Below are positions 45,626-56,343 of a stretch of 64,000 nt of DNA, piece by piece; position 1 is the first letter of the stretch; each line of letters starts with the position of its first letter. Location: contig CANNZV010000121.1 in the NCBI GenBank assembly GCA_947561585.1, positions 248,001 to 312,000 on the forward strand, read 5' to 3'. The translations under genes were made by a program, and so were the position numbers. The stretch is from Caprella mutica. Lineage: Eukaryota; Arthropoda; Malacostraca; Amphipoda; Caprellidae. The notes under the pieces are model-generated. The model was not told the origin of the DNA, made no database searches, and saw only the letters and a program-made list of their open reading frames with translations.

Positions 45626-45777
45626 GCATAAAAAGGACCGCAAAGCACAAAATTGAGCTCTTTTCTTCCGACAATATGAAGATTAATATCCTTCGCGGCA
45701 AATACTTTTCCCGAAAACAGTCTCCTGAAACTGTACCAATGGAGTGATTGATGAGGATACGCTTGCTCTATTGACTT

Positions 45778-45905
45778 TGGGATACTCTCTGAGATACCTT
45801 GGATACCACCTGTGCAGGTAGGGATACTCTGTGGGATACCTTGGATACCACCTGTGCAGGTAGGGATACTCTGTGGGATACCTTGAATATCAGGTAAGAA
45901 GGTGG
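45778..45905. repeat. 42-bp tandem repeat, 3 copies
   Basis: Units contain GGGATACTCTGTGGGATACC and TTGGATACCACCTGTGCAGG. Since 42 is 14 codons, the minus strand reads a 14-residue repeat inside a 130-codon frame (45526-45918) that also spans the 28-bp repeat. The unique middle of that frame (VFAAKDINLHIVGRKELN) is not recognised; coding is unlikely. Confidence 0.9.
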
Positions 45906-46451
45906 GGATAGTGTGCATAATATTTACAGAAATATCCTTTGCAATTTTTTTTAAGGTTCACTCCTGTCAGTTTCACACTCTTCGATGATACATAGTATTG
46001 TTTTATTCTTATCGAAAATATATGAAATTTTATAAAACAATTCAAACCCTAATTGATACTCTGCTAATGGCGATGTCTCTTTGCATTGGCTATCATTTGT
46101 GCTAAGAGTCCTAGCGTACCATTGAAAAAGTACCAAAAATATATCTGTTGTTCAGATAATTACAGTTTGATTATTACTAATAAATATTGATTGAAAATGA
46201 TAACTTTTCTTTATGGCCTAATCATTCTCTGTACCTCATCCCTCTACTTATAATTTAAATGATGAGTTACCGCCCATAACATCTCTGTACTCCAAATACG
46301 CTGGGATTTGTTCTAAAATTGCGTGTCTTCTATACGAGTGTATAACTGCCGTAAATATCAGGGGAACCTCAGCAGTAATCTTGCTTTTGATTTATTGCTC
46401 CGGGTCTGCTGCTTCAAATTAAGGCTCTATGTTGTGAAAACAAGACACTCT
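45906..46451. other. Spacer
   Basis: No gene or repeat of note. Confidence 0.5.
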
Positions 46452-47019
46452 CTGCTATAAAATGATAGCCACTGCTGTAAAATGATAGCCACTGCTGTAA
46501 AATGATAGCCACTGCTGTAAAATGATAACCACTGCTGTAAAATGATAGCCACTGCTGTAAAATGATAGCCACTGCTGTAAAATGATAACCACTGCTGTAA
46601 AATGATAGCCACTGCTGTAAAATGATAGCCACTGCTGTAAAATGATAACCACTGCTGTAAAATGATAGCCACTGCTGTAAAATGATAACCACTGCTGTAA
46701 AATGATAGCCACTGCTGTAAAATGATAGCCACTGCTGTAAAATGATAGCCACTGCTGTAAAATGATAGCCAGTGCTGTAAAATGATAGTCACTGCTGTAA
46801 AATGATAGCCACTGCTGTAAAATGATAACCACTGCTGTAAAATGATAGCCACTGCTGTAAAATGATGGCCACTGCTGTAAAATGATAGCCACTGCTGTAA
46901 AATGATAACCACTGCTGTAAAATGATAGCCACTGCTGTAAAATGATAGCCACTGCTGTAAAATGATAGCCACTGCTGTAAAATGATAGCCACTGCTGTAA
47001 AATGATAGCCACTGCTGTT
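46452..47019. repeat. Minisatellite, 20-bp unit, 28 copies
   Basis: The unit is AATGATAGCCACTGCTGTAA with an occasional AACC variant. The minus strand is stop-free in all three frames, so three long overlapping frames of period 20 residues appear. Confidence 0.95.
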
Positions 47020-47454
47020 ATTTGTTTATTATTATGTTATGTTATTTATTTATTATTATACTTTGTTATTTATTAACGTATTATTCCAAACCTCTCGCTG
47101 CCCTCAATTCAGTTGTGTGTTGATGATATTTTACATCTTTTGAGTTGGTGACATTTAGCTCTCCAGATGATCGATATATCGCTAATATATTGTCGGTGGC
47201 CGGAGGTTCACAGTCGTGAATAATGAAATAGGTAAACACTAAAGTTCTACATCTTTAGTCAAGAACTGTTTGATTGCTCACCCTCCGTGTGCTATGGTTC
47301 TGTTTCTTTTTGCTCGGCGAGATGAGAGCGACTGTTTATAGTCAGCATTAACTTGTGAGATGAACTGTAAGTAGTTTGAAGGTGTTATGATTAATATGTA
47401 GTTAACTATAATTATAATTAATATTTATTTAGGACATTGGTAAAGGAGCATTTT
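47020..47454. other. Spacer
   Basis: AT-rich; TTAT-rich tract at 47018-47070. Nothing else. Confidence 0.5.
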
Positions 47455-48125
47455 ATGGTACGGTTACTATGGATGCGTATTCGAGCGATTTTTCTCACTG
47501 ACGACTTTGGATGTAACCAAATTCATACTTTCCAATGAGAGTGGTTACAGAGGCAGCGATTTAGTCGTAAAAATACGTACGAAGTCGTCAGAACAATTTC
47601 AGCGTTCAAGCAAGTTTGATTTCTTCATGCGACTAGCGACAGATTCGGTCATTTTTGTGTTTAATTCTCTTACTTTCGATTGCTATTACTGTTTACCCAT
47701 GCGTTTTGGAAATATATTATTTGATTATATCTGGAATACTACAGATATTATTTAATTATATATAATACATATTTGTTCATATAAAGGCTTGAATTGGTTG
47801 AATATACTTGAATAGTTATAGAAATTATAGTTATATAAAAAAATGTTTCCATCATTTTTATATTCACGTATTTCAAAAATTTTGTGCAGTGAAAATGATA
47901 ATCAAAGTTGCGTCGCGTTTACTATTTCAGAGGCACACAGGTAGGTGTTTAATTCCTACCACACATTACCTTAAAATCATAGTTCAAACCATTATATTAA
48001 TTGGGCAGAAACATACTGACGATCAGAAATCGCGTACAGTGTAACCACCTCGCACTAACGATCATTTCAGACGTATCGTCAGTGCGAAAAATCACTCGAA
48101 TACGCAGCAATAGTAAGCGTACCCT
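47455..48125. mobile_element. ~670-bp TIR element with ~55-bp ends
   Basis: The left end has GGTACGGTTACTATGGATGC and GTATTCGAGCGATTTTTC; the right end is the inverse with few changes (GGTACGCTTACTATTGCTGC, GTATTCGAGTGATTTTTC), and the match runs on to CACTGACGA. Target duplication is unclear. Two short frames inside carry no transposase motif. Superfamily not assigned. Confidence 0.85.
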
Positions 48126-48548
48126 AAGCTTCAATTGAGATTGTCGAAGCTATTCTTCCCCTTTTGTTGTTTTATTAAATATTATCAATTAAAAAAAGGT
48201 GACAGGTATTATAGTTAGGTACCATATTGCTTTGTTATAATTTAGCAGTCTTATTGCATATTTCGCTCGTGGAACATTTTTACCTTCATTTCAAAAAAGA
48301 ATAAAAGATTGGAAGCTTATTTAAAATAAGAAAAATTATCTAACTCTTGTTATATTTTAATGTTAAATAACAAGTATATTGTGCTATTAAATAACTCAAT
48401 GCAAGTATATCTATTTAATTTCCAATTTATTATTATTATATTTCTCACTTATCAATGATATCACATTATAAATATTTAGTAAATTAACAGAAGAGGAAGA
48501 ATAGCTTCGACACTCTCACCTTCATCAGGACATTTAACTGTATGAAGA
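48126..48548. other. AT-rich spacer
   Basis: Nothing recognised. Confidence 0.5.
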
Positions 48549-49043
48549 GCAAGTTACGAACTATCGGTCCGTTTTACACCTACGGCAGTATGACGGTAGA
48601 TTCATGGCAGTCTATAGTTTTCTACTGCCGTCAATTCTTAAGTTAGGTAGAAGTAACTAGTTTTGAAATTCCCTCGGCAGTTTCTCAAGTTAAAGAGCCT
48701 CATATTAAATACCAGGGAGTAATTTTTCATATCTGGGCAAATCTGAGGCACCTTCCGTATACATTCTTTGCATTTTTCCTTACTACAAGGGGATGGATAA
48801 TGTGCTTTGTAAGCAGTGAAATCACCTGAAGAGAGGTACTGTTCCGAGTTTTTTCCGACTCTTTGAACGATTATGTTATTTGATATTTAATCTCATTATT
48901 TTAGATTTTCAATTGGTATTCATGATATTCTTTCATAGATAAGAATTGAAAATAAATAAAATTTATTCAAATAAAATGTAAAATTATCTATCGTTTTCTT
49001 ATAATCGATACTGTGGAACTGCTTGATGATATGGAACTTACCC
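48549..49043. mobile_element. Palindromic MITE family P, copy 8 (expanded interior)
   Basis: Left end GCAAGTTACGAACTATCGGT; right end CTGTGGAACTGCTTGATGAT to ACTTACCC. At about 495 bp it is two to three times longer than its siblings. Near the left arm ACGGCAGTA and TACTGCCGT form a secondary inverted pair, so another sequence may have inserted. Confidence 0.6.
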
Positions 49044-49394
49044 AAATTACTACTTCTTTATGAAATATTTCACTTATTTTCATGTAGCTATGATTATTTA
49101 CTTGGTGGCTCAAGGAATGAAAGTTACGTATTCACATTTATTACCATATTTATTTTATTACATGTATATCACTGAACTGTGTCGTACAATCTAATTAACA
49201 TACTTACTATCTATTCCATTGGGTTCATTATGTTCATATTTTAATGAAGGTTTTAAATCCTATTTTTAAAATGAAAGTTATACATAACGAGTTTAATGTT
49301 CATGTAATAGCGTATCAAATTCCTGTTCAGTACATAGGGATATGTTCAATGGACAGTGTTCAAAGCACAATAACGTGTTCAATGAATACCACAA

Positions 49395-49521
49395 TTAGAT
49401 GATGGGCACCCATTGAGCGCATTCTTTCGCCGCCGCTTATGAAGGATATTGCTATCCAATAATCCTTGAGTTATAAATAAATGCTGACCAATACATAACT
49501 TTCCGCAATTTACGATGGTAA
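49395..49521 (-). mobile_element. Very short Helentron-like element inside a minisatellite, copy 4
   Basis: On the minus strand it runs from TTACCATCGTAAATTGCGG to CGGCGGCGAAAGAATGC, a hairpin GCGCTC-AATG-GGTGCC-like, and CTAA followed by T. It is only about 127 bp. Repeat units flank it: CACAA on the left and TAACGTGTTCAATG on the right, which rejoin to CACAATAACGTG, a phrase present nearby at 49364. Thus insertion was between A and T with no target duplication. Confidence 0.7.
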
Positions 49522-50102
49522 TAACGTGTTCAATGCACACTAACGTGGTCAATGCACACTAACGTGTTCAATGCACACTAACGTGTTCAATGCACACTAA
49601 CGTGTTCAATGCACACTAACGTGTTCAATGCACACTAACATGTTCAATGCACACTAACGTGTTCAATGCACACTAACGTGTTCAATGCACACTAACGTGT
49701 TCAATGCACACTAACGTGTTCAATGCACACTAACGTGTTCAATACACACTAAAGTGTTCAATACACACTAAAGTGTTCAATGCACACTAACGTGTTCAAT
49801 GCACACTAACGTGTTCAATGCACACTAACGTGTTCAATGCACACTAACGTGTTCAATGCACACTAACGTGTTCAATGCTCAATAACGTGTTCAATGCACA
49901 CTAACGTGTTCAATGCACACTAACGTGTTCAATGCACACTAACGTGTTCAATGCACACTAACGTGTTCAATGCACACTAACGTGTTCAATGCACACTAAC
50001 GTGTTCAATGCACACTAACGTGTTCAATGCACACTAACGTGTTCAATGCACACTAACGTGTTCAATGCACACTAACGTGTTCAATGCGTGTTCAATGCAC
50101 AG
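49522..50102. repeat. Minisatellite, 19-bp unit, ~30 copies
   Basis: The unit is CGTGTTCAATGCACACTAA. Degenerate units also lie left of the Helentron copy at about 49334-49394. The last copies collapse to CGTGTTCAATGCACAGG next to the CpG-rich block. Confidence 0.95.
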
Positions 50103-50510
50103 GTTCGCTCATACCAGCTCGCTAGATGGGAGGTGGCAAGTTCAGTCCTCAGCTGTCTTGTGTCAGTCGGCTGCGTGTAGACAGAGCGTTCGGGCGGTTC
50201 CGGGGCGTCGCTCCCTCTCCTCTAACTCCACGGTGGCAACATGGGGGCCCAAAGCAGTCAAAACTCAGCGCTATTCTCCAGAGGAAGATACTCATCTCCG
50301 TAGACTTTTCTGCCGGTGCAGATATTCCTACCGCTAGCACATTGGCTCTGTGTTGGGACAGTGTCTCAGTTAGATCATTATATTGTGACCTTTGCGGGGA
50401 CACTGTCGTTCCAATATCTTCAGCACTGACCTTTTCGACGTGTGTTTGCGACTGCTTTACGTTTGAAAAATTAATGGAGAATCCAAATGTCGAACTTCTT
50501 CTATGATGTA
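50103..50510 (+). promoter_or_regulatory. CpG-rich block, candidate promoter or first exon
   Basis: GC content and CpG density rise sharply, especially 50160-50220 (CGTTCGGGCGGTTCCGGGG). TCAGTC occurs at 50142 and 50163, matching the arthropod initiator TCAGT. An ATG at 50241 has a good context (GGCAACATGG) and reads MGAQSSQNSALFSRGRYSSP then stop; MG at the start would permit myristoylation if real. Another frame is open from 50126 to 50506 (starting MGGGKFSPQL, 126 residues). Neither protein is recognised and no clear donor is seen. Could be a promoter with leader exon, or a GC-rich unique relic. Confidence 0.35.
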
Positions 50511-51283
50511 AATGGAATGAGAAATGCGATGGATTGTAATGGAAAGGGCGGAAGAATTTGAATATATCAGATTTCTTACTAATATTTTCTTCCGTTTTGA
50601 ATTTTTAGTACTGAACTGGAACACACAAAAAAATAAACATTAAACATTCAATGAAAATGAAATAAAGAGTGTATTCATAAAAAAAAGTTTATCATAAAAC
50701 GTATTACATCGAGTGATTTTTAAGAATTCTATTATAGGAAAAACAGTTGATTTACCTGATTTTTTTAATATTATTATTTTTCAATTAAAATCAAGTAGCT
50801 AGTCTGAATTGTTTTTATTATTATTTATACTCATCAAAGTTCATAATTATAATGGTGACAGAGTTACGTTAAATGTGTATATGTACATATTGTAATCACT
50901 TCAAACTATTTAAAATGGTCAATTTAGAAGATGTTCTACAAGTTTGAGTCTTCGAATGGTATCGTATTATTATTAACTAATTTTAAATATTTTTTTGGCC
51001 ATCAATTCTATAAGTGTTTTAATTCGCATACTGACATACAAATGTGTTTATATATGTATTTATATATTAAACATGTATATATAGTGTATATACCTCGTAT
51101 ATCATTATATTCCATAGTTCAAGAAGAATTATGAACTGCTATTAAATTTCTGATGTTTTGTTAGTAATCAATTCAAATAGTTTATATAAATAAATAATAA
51201 TAAATAAATAAATCACATTATTTGAAACTATTCTAAAAAATTAAATCAATGTAACTGAGAATAATTTCCTCAATCATATTGAA
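50511..51283. other. AT-rich spacer
   Basis: No gene or repeat of note; short frame near 50931 lacks support. Confidence 0.5.
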
Positions 51284-51833
51284 AAGTCCCCTCCACGCTG
51301 AATTTAAATTTTTCTATAAATTAATTAAATTCTTAGAACTAAAGTTATATAACACATCACAGTTAACAGAAATTAAATTGATCAAGTATTCGATTCGTAA
51401 TTTTAATTATATAAGAAAACAACATTTAAACTCAACCGTCACTATGTGACATTTTTAATAGATTCAATAGAAGAACAAGAACGCGATACGAAATTTATCT
51501 ATTATTATCGTCAATTTGATGGTAATAAGGTATATAGGTACACTTTTAGTCGCCTTATGTTTCTAAGGGTAATGGTATCTTGGTAATTTATAATATTTTG
51601 GTAACCATTTATAGTATTTCCAAAAGCTTTATTATGGTTTTGAATTTTTTAGAGGTATTTTGATCTTTTTCTTTGCATGAAATTCAGAGGGTGAAAGTAC
51701 AATCACAAGAATAACTTAAATTACATATTATAATAAAAATTATCGCACCAAATTTGAAATGGTTTGCAGTTTTATAACCAGTAACCAAAGCTTTAATGAA
51801 TTGAAAAATTTGAAAATAAAGTGGAGGGGACCT
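51284..51833 (-). mobile_element. TTAA-flanked family U, copy 3
   Basis: AAGTCCCCTCCACGCTGAAT at the left, the inverse GTGGAGGGGACCT at the right followed by TTAA; the left TTAA is mutated. Internal words (AAGAACAAGAAC, GGTAACCATTTATA, TTATAACCAGTAAC) match copy 2. Confidence 0.75.
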
Positions 51834-52083
51834 TTAAGAATAACAACGCAATAGAAATTAGTCTTAAGTATCAAAATTTTATAAATTAAATAATAGTTTC
51901 CATTTACAGTTCTAATTTATTACGATAATTCTATACGTTAGGAGCATTAATATTTATTCCTCACTTCTCTACATTCCTCTGACATTTTATTCCATTTTGT
52001 GTTCCTGCTTTTTAGTTTGTCATATTATTTGTAATCGATGTCTTCTTTGCTCGACATTTAAAATACGTGTGTGATTAACAGAG

Positions 52084-52804
52084 TGACATTTGAGTGCCAT
52101 TTCAATGTCCATTGTAAAGCTTGACTGTGCCATTTCAATGTCTATTGTAAAGCTTGACTGTGTCATTCCAATGTCATTGTAAAGCTTGACTGTGTCATTC
52201 CAATGTCATTGTAAAGCTTGACTGTGTCATTTCAATGTCATTGTAAAGCTTGACTGTGTCATTTCAATGTCATTGTAAAGCTTGTCTGTGCCATTTCAAT
52301 GTCATTGTAAAGCTTGACTGTGTCATTCCAATGTCATTGTAAAGCTTGACTGTGTCATTTCAATGTCATTGTAAAGCTTGACTGTGACATTCCAATGTCA
52401 TTGTAAAGCTTGACTGTGACATTTCAATGTCATTGTAAAGCTTGACTGTGTCATTTCAATGTCATTGTTAAGCTTGACTGTGTCATTTCAATGTCATTGT
52501 TAAGCTTGACTCTGTCATTTCAATGTCATTGTTAAGCTTGACTGTGTCATTTCAATGTCATTATTAAGCTTGACTGTGTCATTTCAATGTCATTGTAAAG
52601 CTTGACTGTGTCATTTCAATGTCATTGTAAAGCTTGACTGTGTCATTTCAATGTCATTGTAAAGCTTGACTGTGTCATTTCAATGTCCATTGTAAAGCTT
52701 GACTGTGTCATTTCAATGTCATTGTTAAGCTTGACTGTGTCATTTCAATGTCATTGTAAAGCTTGACTGTGTCATTTCAATGTCATTGTTCAGCTTGACA
52801 TTTT
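52084..52804. repeat. Minisatellite, 32-bp unit, ~22 copies
   Basis: Units contain CATTTCAATGTCATTGTAAA and GCTTGACTGTGT. First units have ATGTCCATTG (33 bp). GTTAAG variants form a block at 52465-52570. Confidence 0.95.
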
Positions 52805-52826
52805 GTTAACGAAATCAAATTAATTT

Positions 52827-53212
52827 TTCTCTACCCTATAAATACCCTATTACCCTATTCTCTACCCTATAAATACTCTATTACCCTATTCTCTACCCTA
52901 TAAATACCCTATTACCCTCTTCTCTACCCTATAAATACCCTATTACCCTTTTCTCTACCCTACAAATACCCTATTACCCTCTTCTCTACCCTACAAATAC
53001 CCTATTACCCTCTTATCTACCTTATAAATACCCAATTACCCTCTTCTTTACCCTATAAATACCCTATTACCCTCTTCTCTACCCTACAAATACCCTATTA
53101 ACCTCTTCTCTACCCTACAAATACCTTATTACCCTCTTCTCTACCCTACAAATACCCTATTACCCTCTTCTCTACCCTACAAATACCCTATTACCCTCTT
53201 CTACCCATAAAT
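52827..53212. repeat. Minisatellite, 31-bp unit, ~12 copies
   Basis: Units contain CTCTACCCTATAAATACCCT and ATTACCCTCTT; a CCTACAAATA version dominates the right half. It starts only about 22 bp after the previous array. Confidence 0.95.
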
Positions 53213-53396
53213 CTAAGAAAGGCATTATAGGTTGCCTCTCTTTTCTCTATTCGTTTTGTCCAATCTTAACTTCAGAAGAAATCCTGTTTGGGGCAATTTT
53301 TGAAAGTTTCGACCCTAACAAACACATTGTACTTCATTCTTCTTAGGTGTGTTCTCACACACTATTTCCTAATGAACACAACTCTGTTAAGAACAA

Positions 53397-53547
53397 GGTT
53401 GGGTGGCGAATTATCGTCGCTTTTACATCTTCGTTCATATCAGAAAAAACTATATATTAATTATATTTATTTTTTATTTTAATTATTATAATTTTTTCTT
53501 ATATGTCCGAAGATGTGAAACTGACCGATAATTCGTAACTTCGCCTA
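53397..53547. mobile_element. Palindromic MITE family P, copy 9
   Basis: GGTTGGGTGGCGAATTATCG at the left; TTCTTATATGTCCGAAGATG and onward to ATTCGTAACTTCGCC at the right; arms pair over about 50 bp. Confidence 0.8.
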
Positions 53548-54032
53548 CGTCAAATCTTATTTTCCAAATGCTATTCTTTATTGGTATCATTTTCATTTAG
53601 ATATATATTTATGAATAGCTATATAAGTTATTTATTGAATAACATGTATATATTTAATTCATCAATAAATGTATTTTAATATTTGGTCATGCTTCACTAA
53701 TTTGATTTATTGAAATTTATCTAAAAATGGAATATAATATTTTAGTACGGTTAGAGTAATTTTATTTACGTTTTAGCTAAATTAGTACATGCTTTATCTA
53801 AATTCAGTTACTAATATATCGAAGCAAATGCAATATAGGTTATTTCCTCAATAGTGAGCTCTGTGTATTATTCATCACTATAGTTGCAAGTAATTCTTTG
53901 TTTCAAACTGGTAAATAATGTTTTTATTTGGAATAAGTTGTCATTCAACTATACTGGCCCCTAGGGGATCTATCCTGAAACTGTCTGTGGTGAATGGAAG
54001 AGAAAATGTCAACCTTGTACTTTGAACGGTTG
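53548..54032. other. AT-rich spacer ending in a dispersed repeat
   Basis: 53950-54020 contains CTGTCTGTGGTGAATGGAAG, shared with 15.6-15.75 kb; the rest is unremarkable. Confidence 0.5.
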
Positions 54033-54497
54033 ACGGACACTTGGCTGAATGACATTTGGCCGAAAGGACATTTGGCCCAACGGACATTTGGCCGAAATAC
54101 ATTTGGCCCAACGGACATTTGGCCCAACGGACATTTGGCCCAACGGACATTTGGCCGAAAGGACATTTGGCCCAACGGACATTTGGCCCAACGGACATTT
54201 GGCCGAAAGGACATTTGGCCGAAAGGACATTTGGCCGAAAGGACATTTGGCCGAAAGGACATTTGGCCCAACGGACATTTGGCCCAACGGACATTTGGCC
54301 CAACGGACATTTGGCCCAACGGACATTTGGCCCAACGGACATTTGGCCCAACGGACATTTGGCCCAACGGACATTTGGCCGAAAGGACATTTGGCCGAAA
54401 GGACATTTGGCCGAAAGGACATTTGGCCGAAAGGACATTTGGCCGAAAGGACATTTGGCCGAAAGGACATTTGGTCGAGCGGACATTTGGCCAATTG
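54033..54497. repeat. Minisatellite, 16-bp unit, ~28 copies, open in six frames
   Basis: Two unit types, GGACATTTGGCCCAAC and GGACATTTGGCCGAAA, occur in alternating runs. Neither carries a stop on either strand, so all six frames are open across it. Confidence 0.95.
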
Positions 54498-54862
54498 AAT
54501 GGATTTTTGGCCGAAATATTTTTATCTGAAAAACAAAATAATAGGATAGTAATATTATTTGATATAATAAATAATAATAATTTTACAGGATATAATAACT
54601 AATGATAATAACAAGTTCAAAAGTATAAAAAGTATTGATTACTAAGAAAATTTAAAATATAATTCAAATTTTTCAGCTACATTCCATGGAAATAAAAAAT
54701 AGTAAATAAATAGAAATAATAATTACATGAAGGCTGCAGTTCGTAATATGGATACACATTGAATAAAAGTCATTCGTTCAAATGTCCGGTCGGCCAAATT
54801 TACGCTAAATCTATTTTTGGCCAAATGGCCTTCGGGGGCCAAGTGTCCCTCGGACAACTGTC
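54033..54862. mobile_element. Foldback-like element with one arm expanded to a minisatellite
   Basis: The left arm starts GACGGACACTTGGCTGAATG followed by ACATTTGGCC units. The right arm, at about 54780-54862 and inverted, reads on the minus strand GAGGGACACTTGGCCCCCGA, then GGCCATTTGGCC and further ATTTGGCCGACC words. The terminal words match in the same order, so the two ends are inverted repeats of one element. The left arm grew to about 460 bp. The 280-bp core is AT-rich and has no coding capacity. Flanks resemble the dispersed repeat of 15.5-16.0 kb, suggesting nested insertion. Confidence 0.6.
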
Positions 54863-55334
54863 CAAACACGACTCTGGAATGTTGTTGCAATTTATAGATT
54901 TTGAATAGATTTCTTCTGTTGCAATTTTTATTTTTCATAATTTGTATGTTTTACTTCCATCCGTGAGTGCAGTCACCGGTGCTTGTGTCCCTTTTCGTGA
55001 CATTCCTTGGTAAGTGACTGCATTCACGGTGTAGCTTTTTGTTTTGAATCACTGCAAGTGTTCTAAAAAGTGTTCCAAGTCACCGTAAGTGTTATACCAT
55101 ATTAGCTCACGGCAAAGCATTCTCAAAACCCCCTTCCCTTACCTCCACCTCATTTAACCTGAATTGTTATCGGAAATTCTCCGTCAGCATTTTTCCATTA
55201 GACGCTAGTTAGTTAGTTGGTTGTAACATTTTGGAGTATTTTCCCATGACTGATGATCTTCATCTCTGTAATGATGCACTTAGTTAAAGGTTTTAGCAAA
55301 CTATAATGCTTTTGATTGGTAAGGCAGTAAAGAG
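54863..55334. other. Spacer with dispersed repeat
   Basis: 54961-55045 (GAGTGCAGTCACCGG and GTGTAGCTTT) matches 15942-16010. No gene. Confidence 0.45.
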
Positions 55335-55796
55335 TCCTTTAAAGGTCCACTTCAGTCATTTAAAGGTTCACTGCAGTCATTTAAAGGTCCACTGCAGTCA
55401 TTTAAAGGTTCACTTCAGTCATTTAAAGGTCCACTGCAGTCATTTAAAGGTTCACTTCAGTCATTTAAAGGTCCACTGCAGTCATTTAAAGGTTCACTTC
55501 AGTCATTTAAAGGTCCACTGCAGTCATTTAAAGGTTCACTTCAGTCATTTAAAGGTCCACTGCAGTCATTTAAAGGTCCACTGCAGTCATTTAAAGGTTT
55601 ACTCCAGTCATATAAAGGTTTACTCCAGTCATATAAAGGTTCACTGCAGTCATTTAAAGGTTCACTCCAGTCATTTAAAGGTTCACTCTAGTCATTCAAA
55701 GGTTCACTCCAGTCATTTAAAGGTTCACTCCAGTCATTCAAAGGTTCACTCCAGTCATTTAAAGGTTCACTCCAGTCATTTAAAGGTCTACTCCAA
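55335..55796. repeat. Minisatellite, 21-bp unit, ~22 copies
   Basis: Units contain TTTAAAGGTCCACTGCAGTC; GTCC/GTTC and TGC/TTC/TCC variants alternate. TTTAAAGGTCC is also how the family U ends look with their TTAA flank. Confidence 0.95.
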
Positions 55797-56343
55797 GTAT
55801 TTTCAAGTTCACTTCCCGGTTTTTCAAATCTTGCAACATTTTCACAGTAAATTATTCGTCCCCTGGAATATCTCTTCTTCTGGACGCATCATCTTTCCTT
55901 TCTGAAGAGGATGAATATACTTATCAGTGCTATTGATTTCTTAGGGACTTCATTCAGTGTCTGTTGCTGCAGGCAGTTGCCATTGTTTGACAGATCCCTC
56001 CACTTCTGAATGTGGGTCAACCTGACTACAATGCCATTCACTTGACCACATTTCTCAATTGATTTGACCACTATTGCCATGCTAGGAACGCTCAAAACCT
56101 CACTCGTTATTTCCCTTTCCGGAAGTGTCTCGACATATGACCGCTTTCTTAATTATCGATTGTACAATTTGAATATTCATGAAAATTCTCCTTACTTAAA
56201 ATGACATGGGATTGACAACATTTTTTATCTTGCAGTAGAAAATCAAGTCGAAACACTAGCCACTCGCTAATATTTACTAGTTGGTTTGCTGTGCCTGGAG
56301 AAATTTTCAGATTGTGTTTAGTTAGCAGTCGCTTAGTCCATTG
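55797..56343. other. Spacer
   Basis: Less AT-rich than average but no supported gene. Confidence 0.5.

Noticed and set aside
45526..45918. 130-codon minus frame as a Cys-containing secreted protein
   Set aside because: Most of it is two tandem repeats; no signal peptide and no support for the unique middle.
47507..48044. Two short frames as transposase remnants
   Set aside because: They lie in a TIR element but show no DDE/D or other transposase motif by eye.
52827..53212. Interstitial telomeric repeat from the ACCCT words
   Set aside because: The unit is 31 bp with only scattered TACCCT words; it is not a TTAGG or TTAGGG array.
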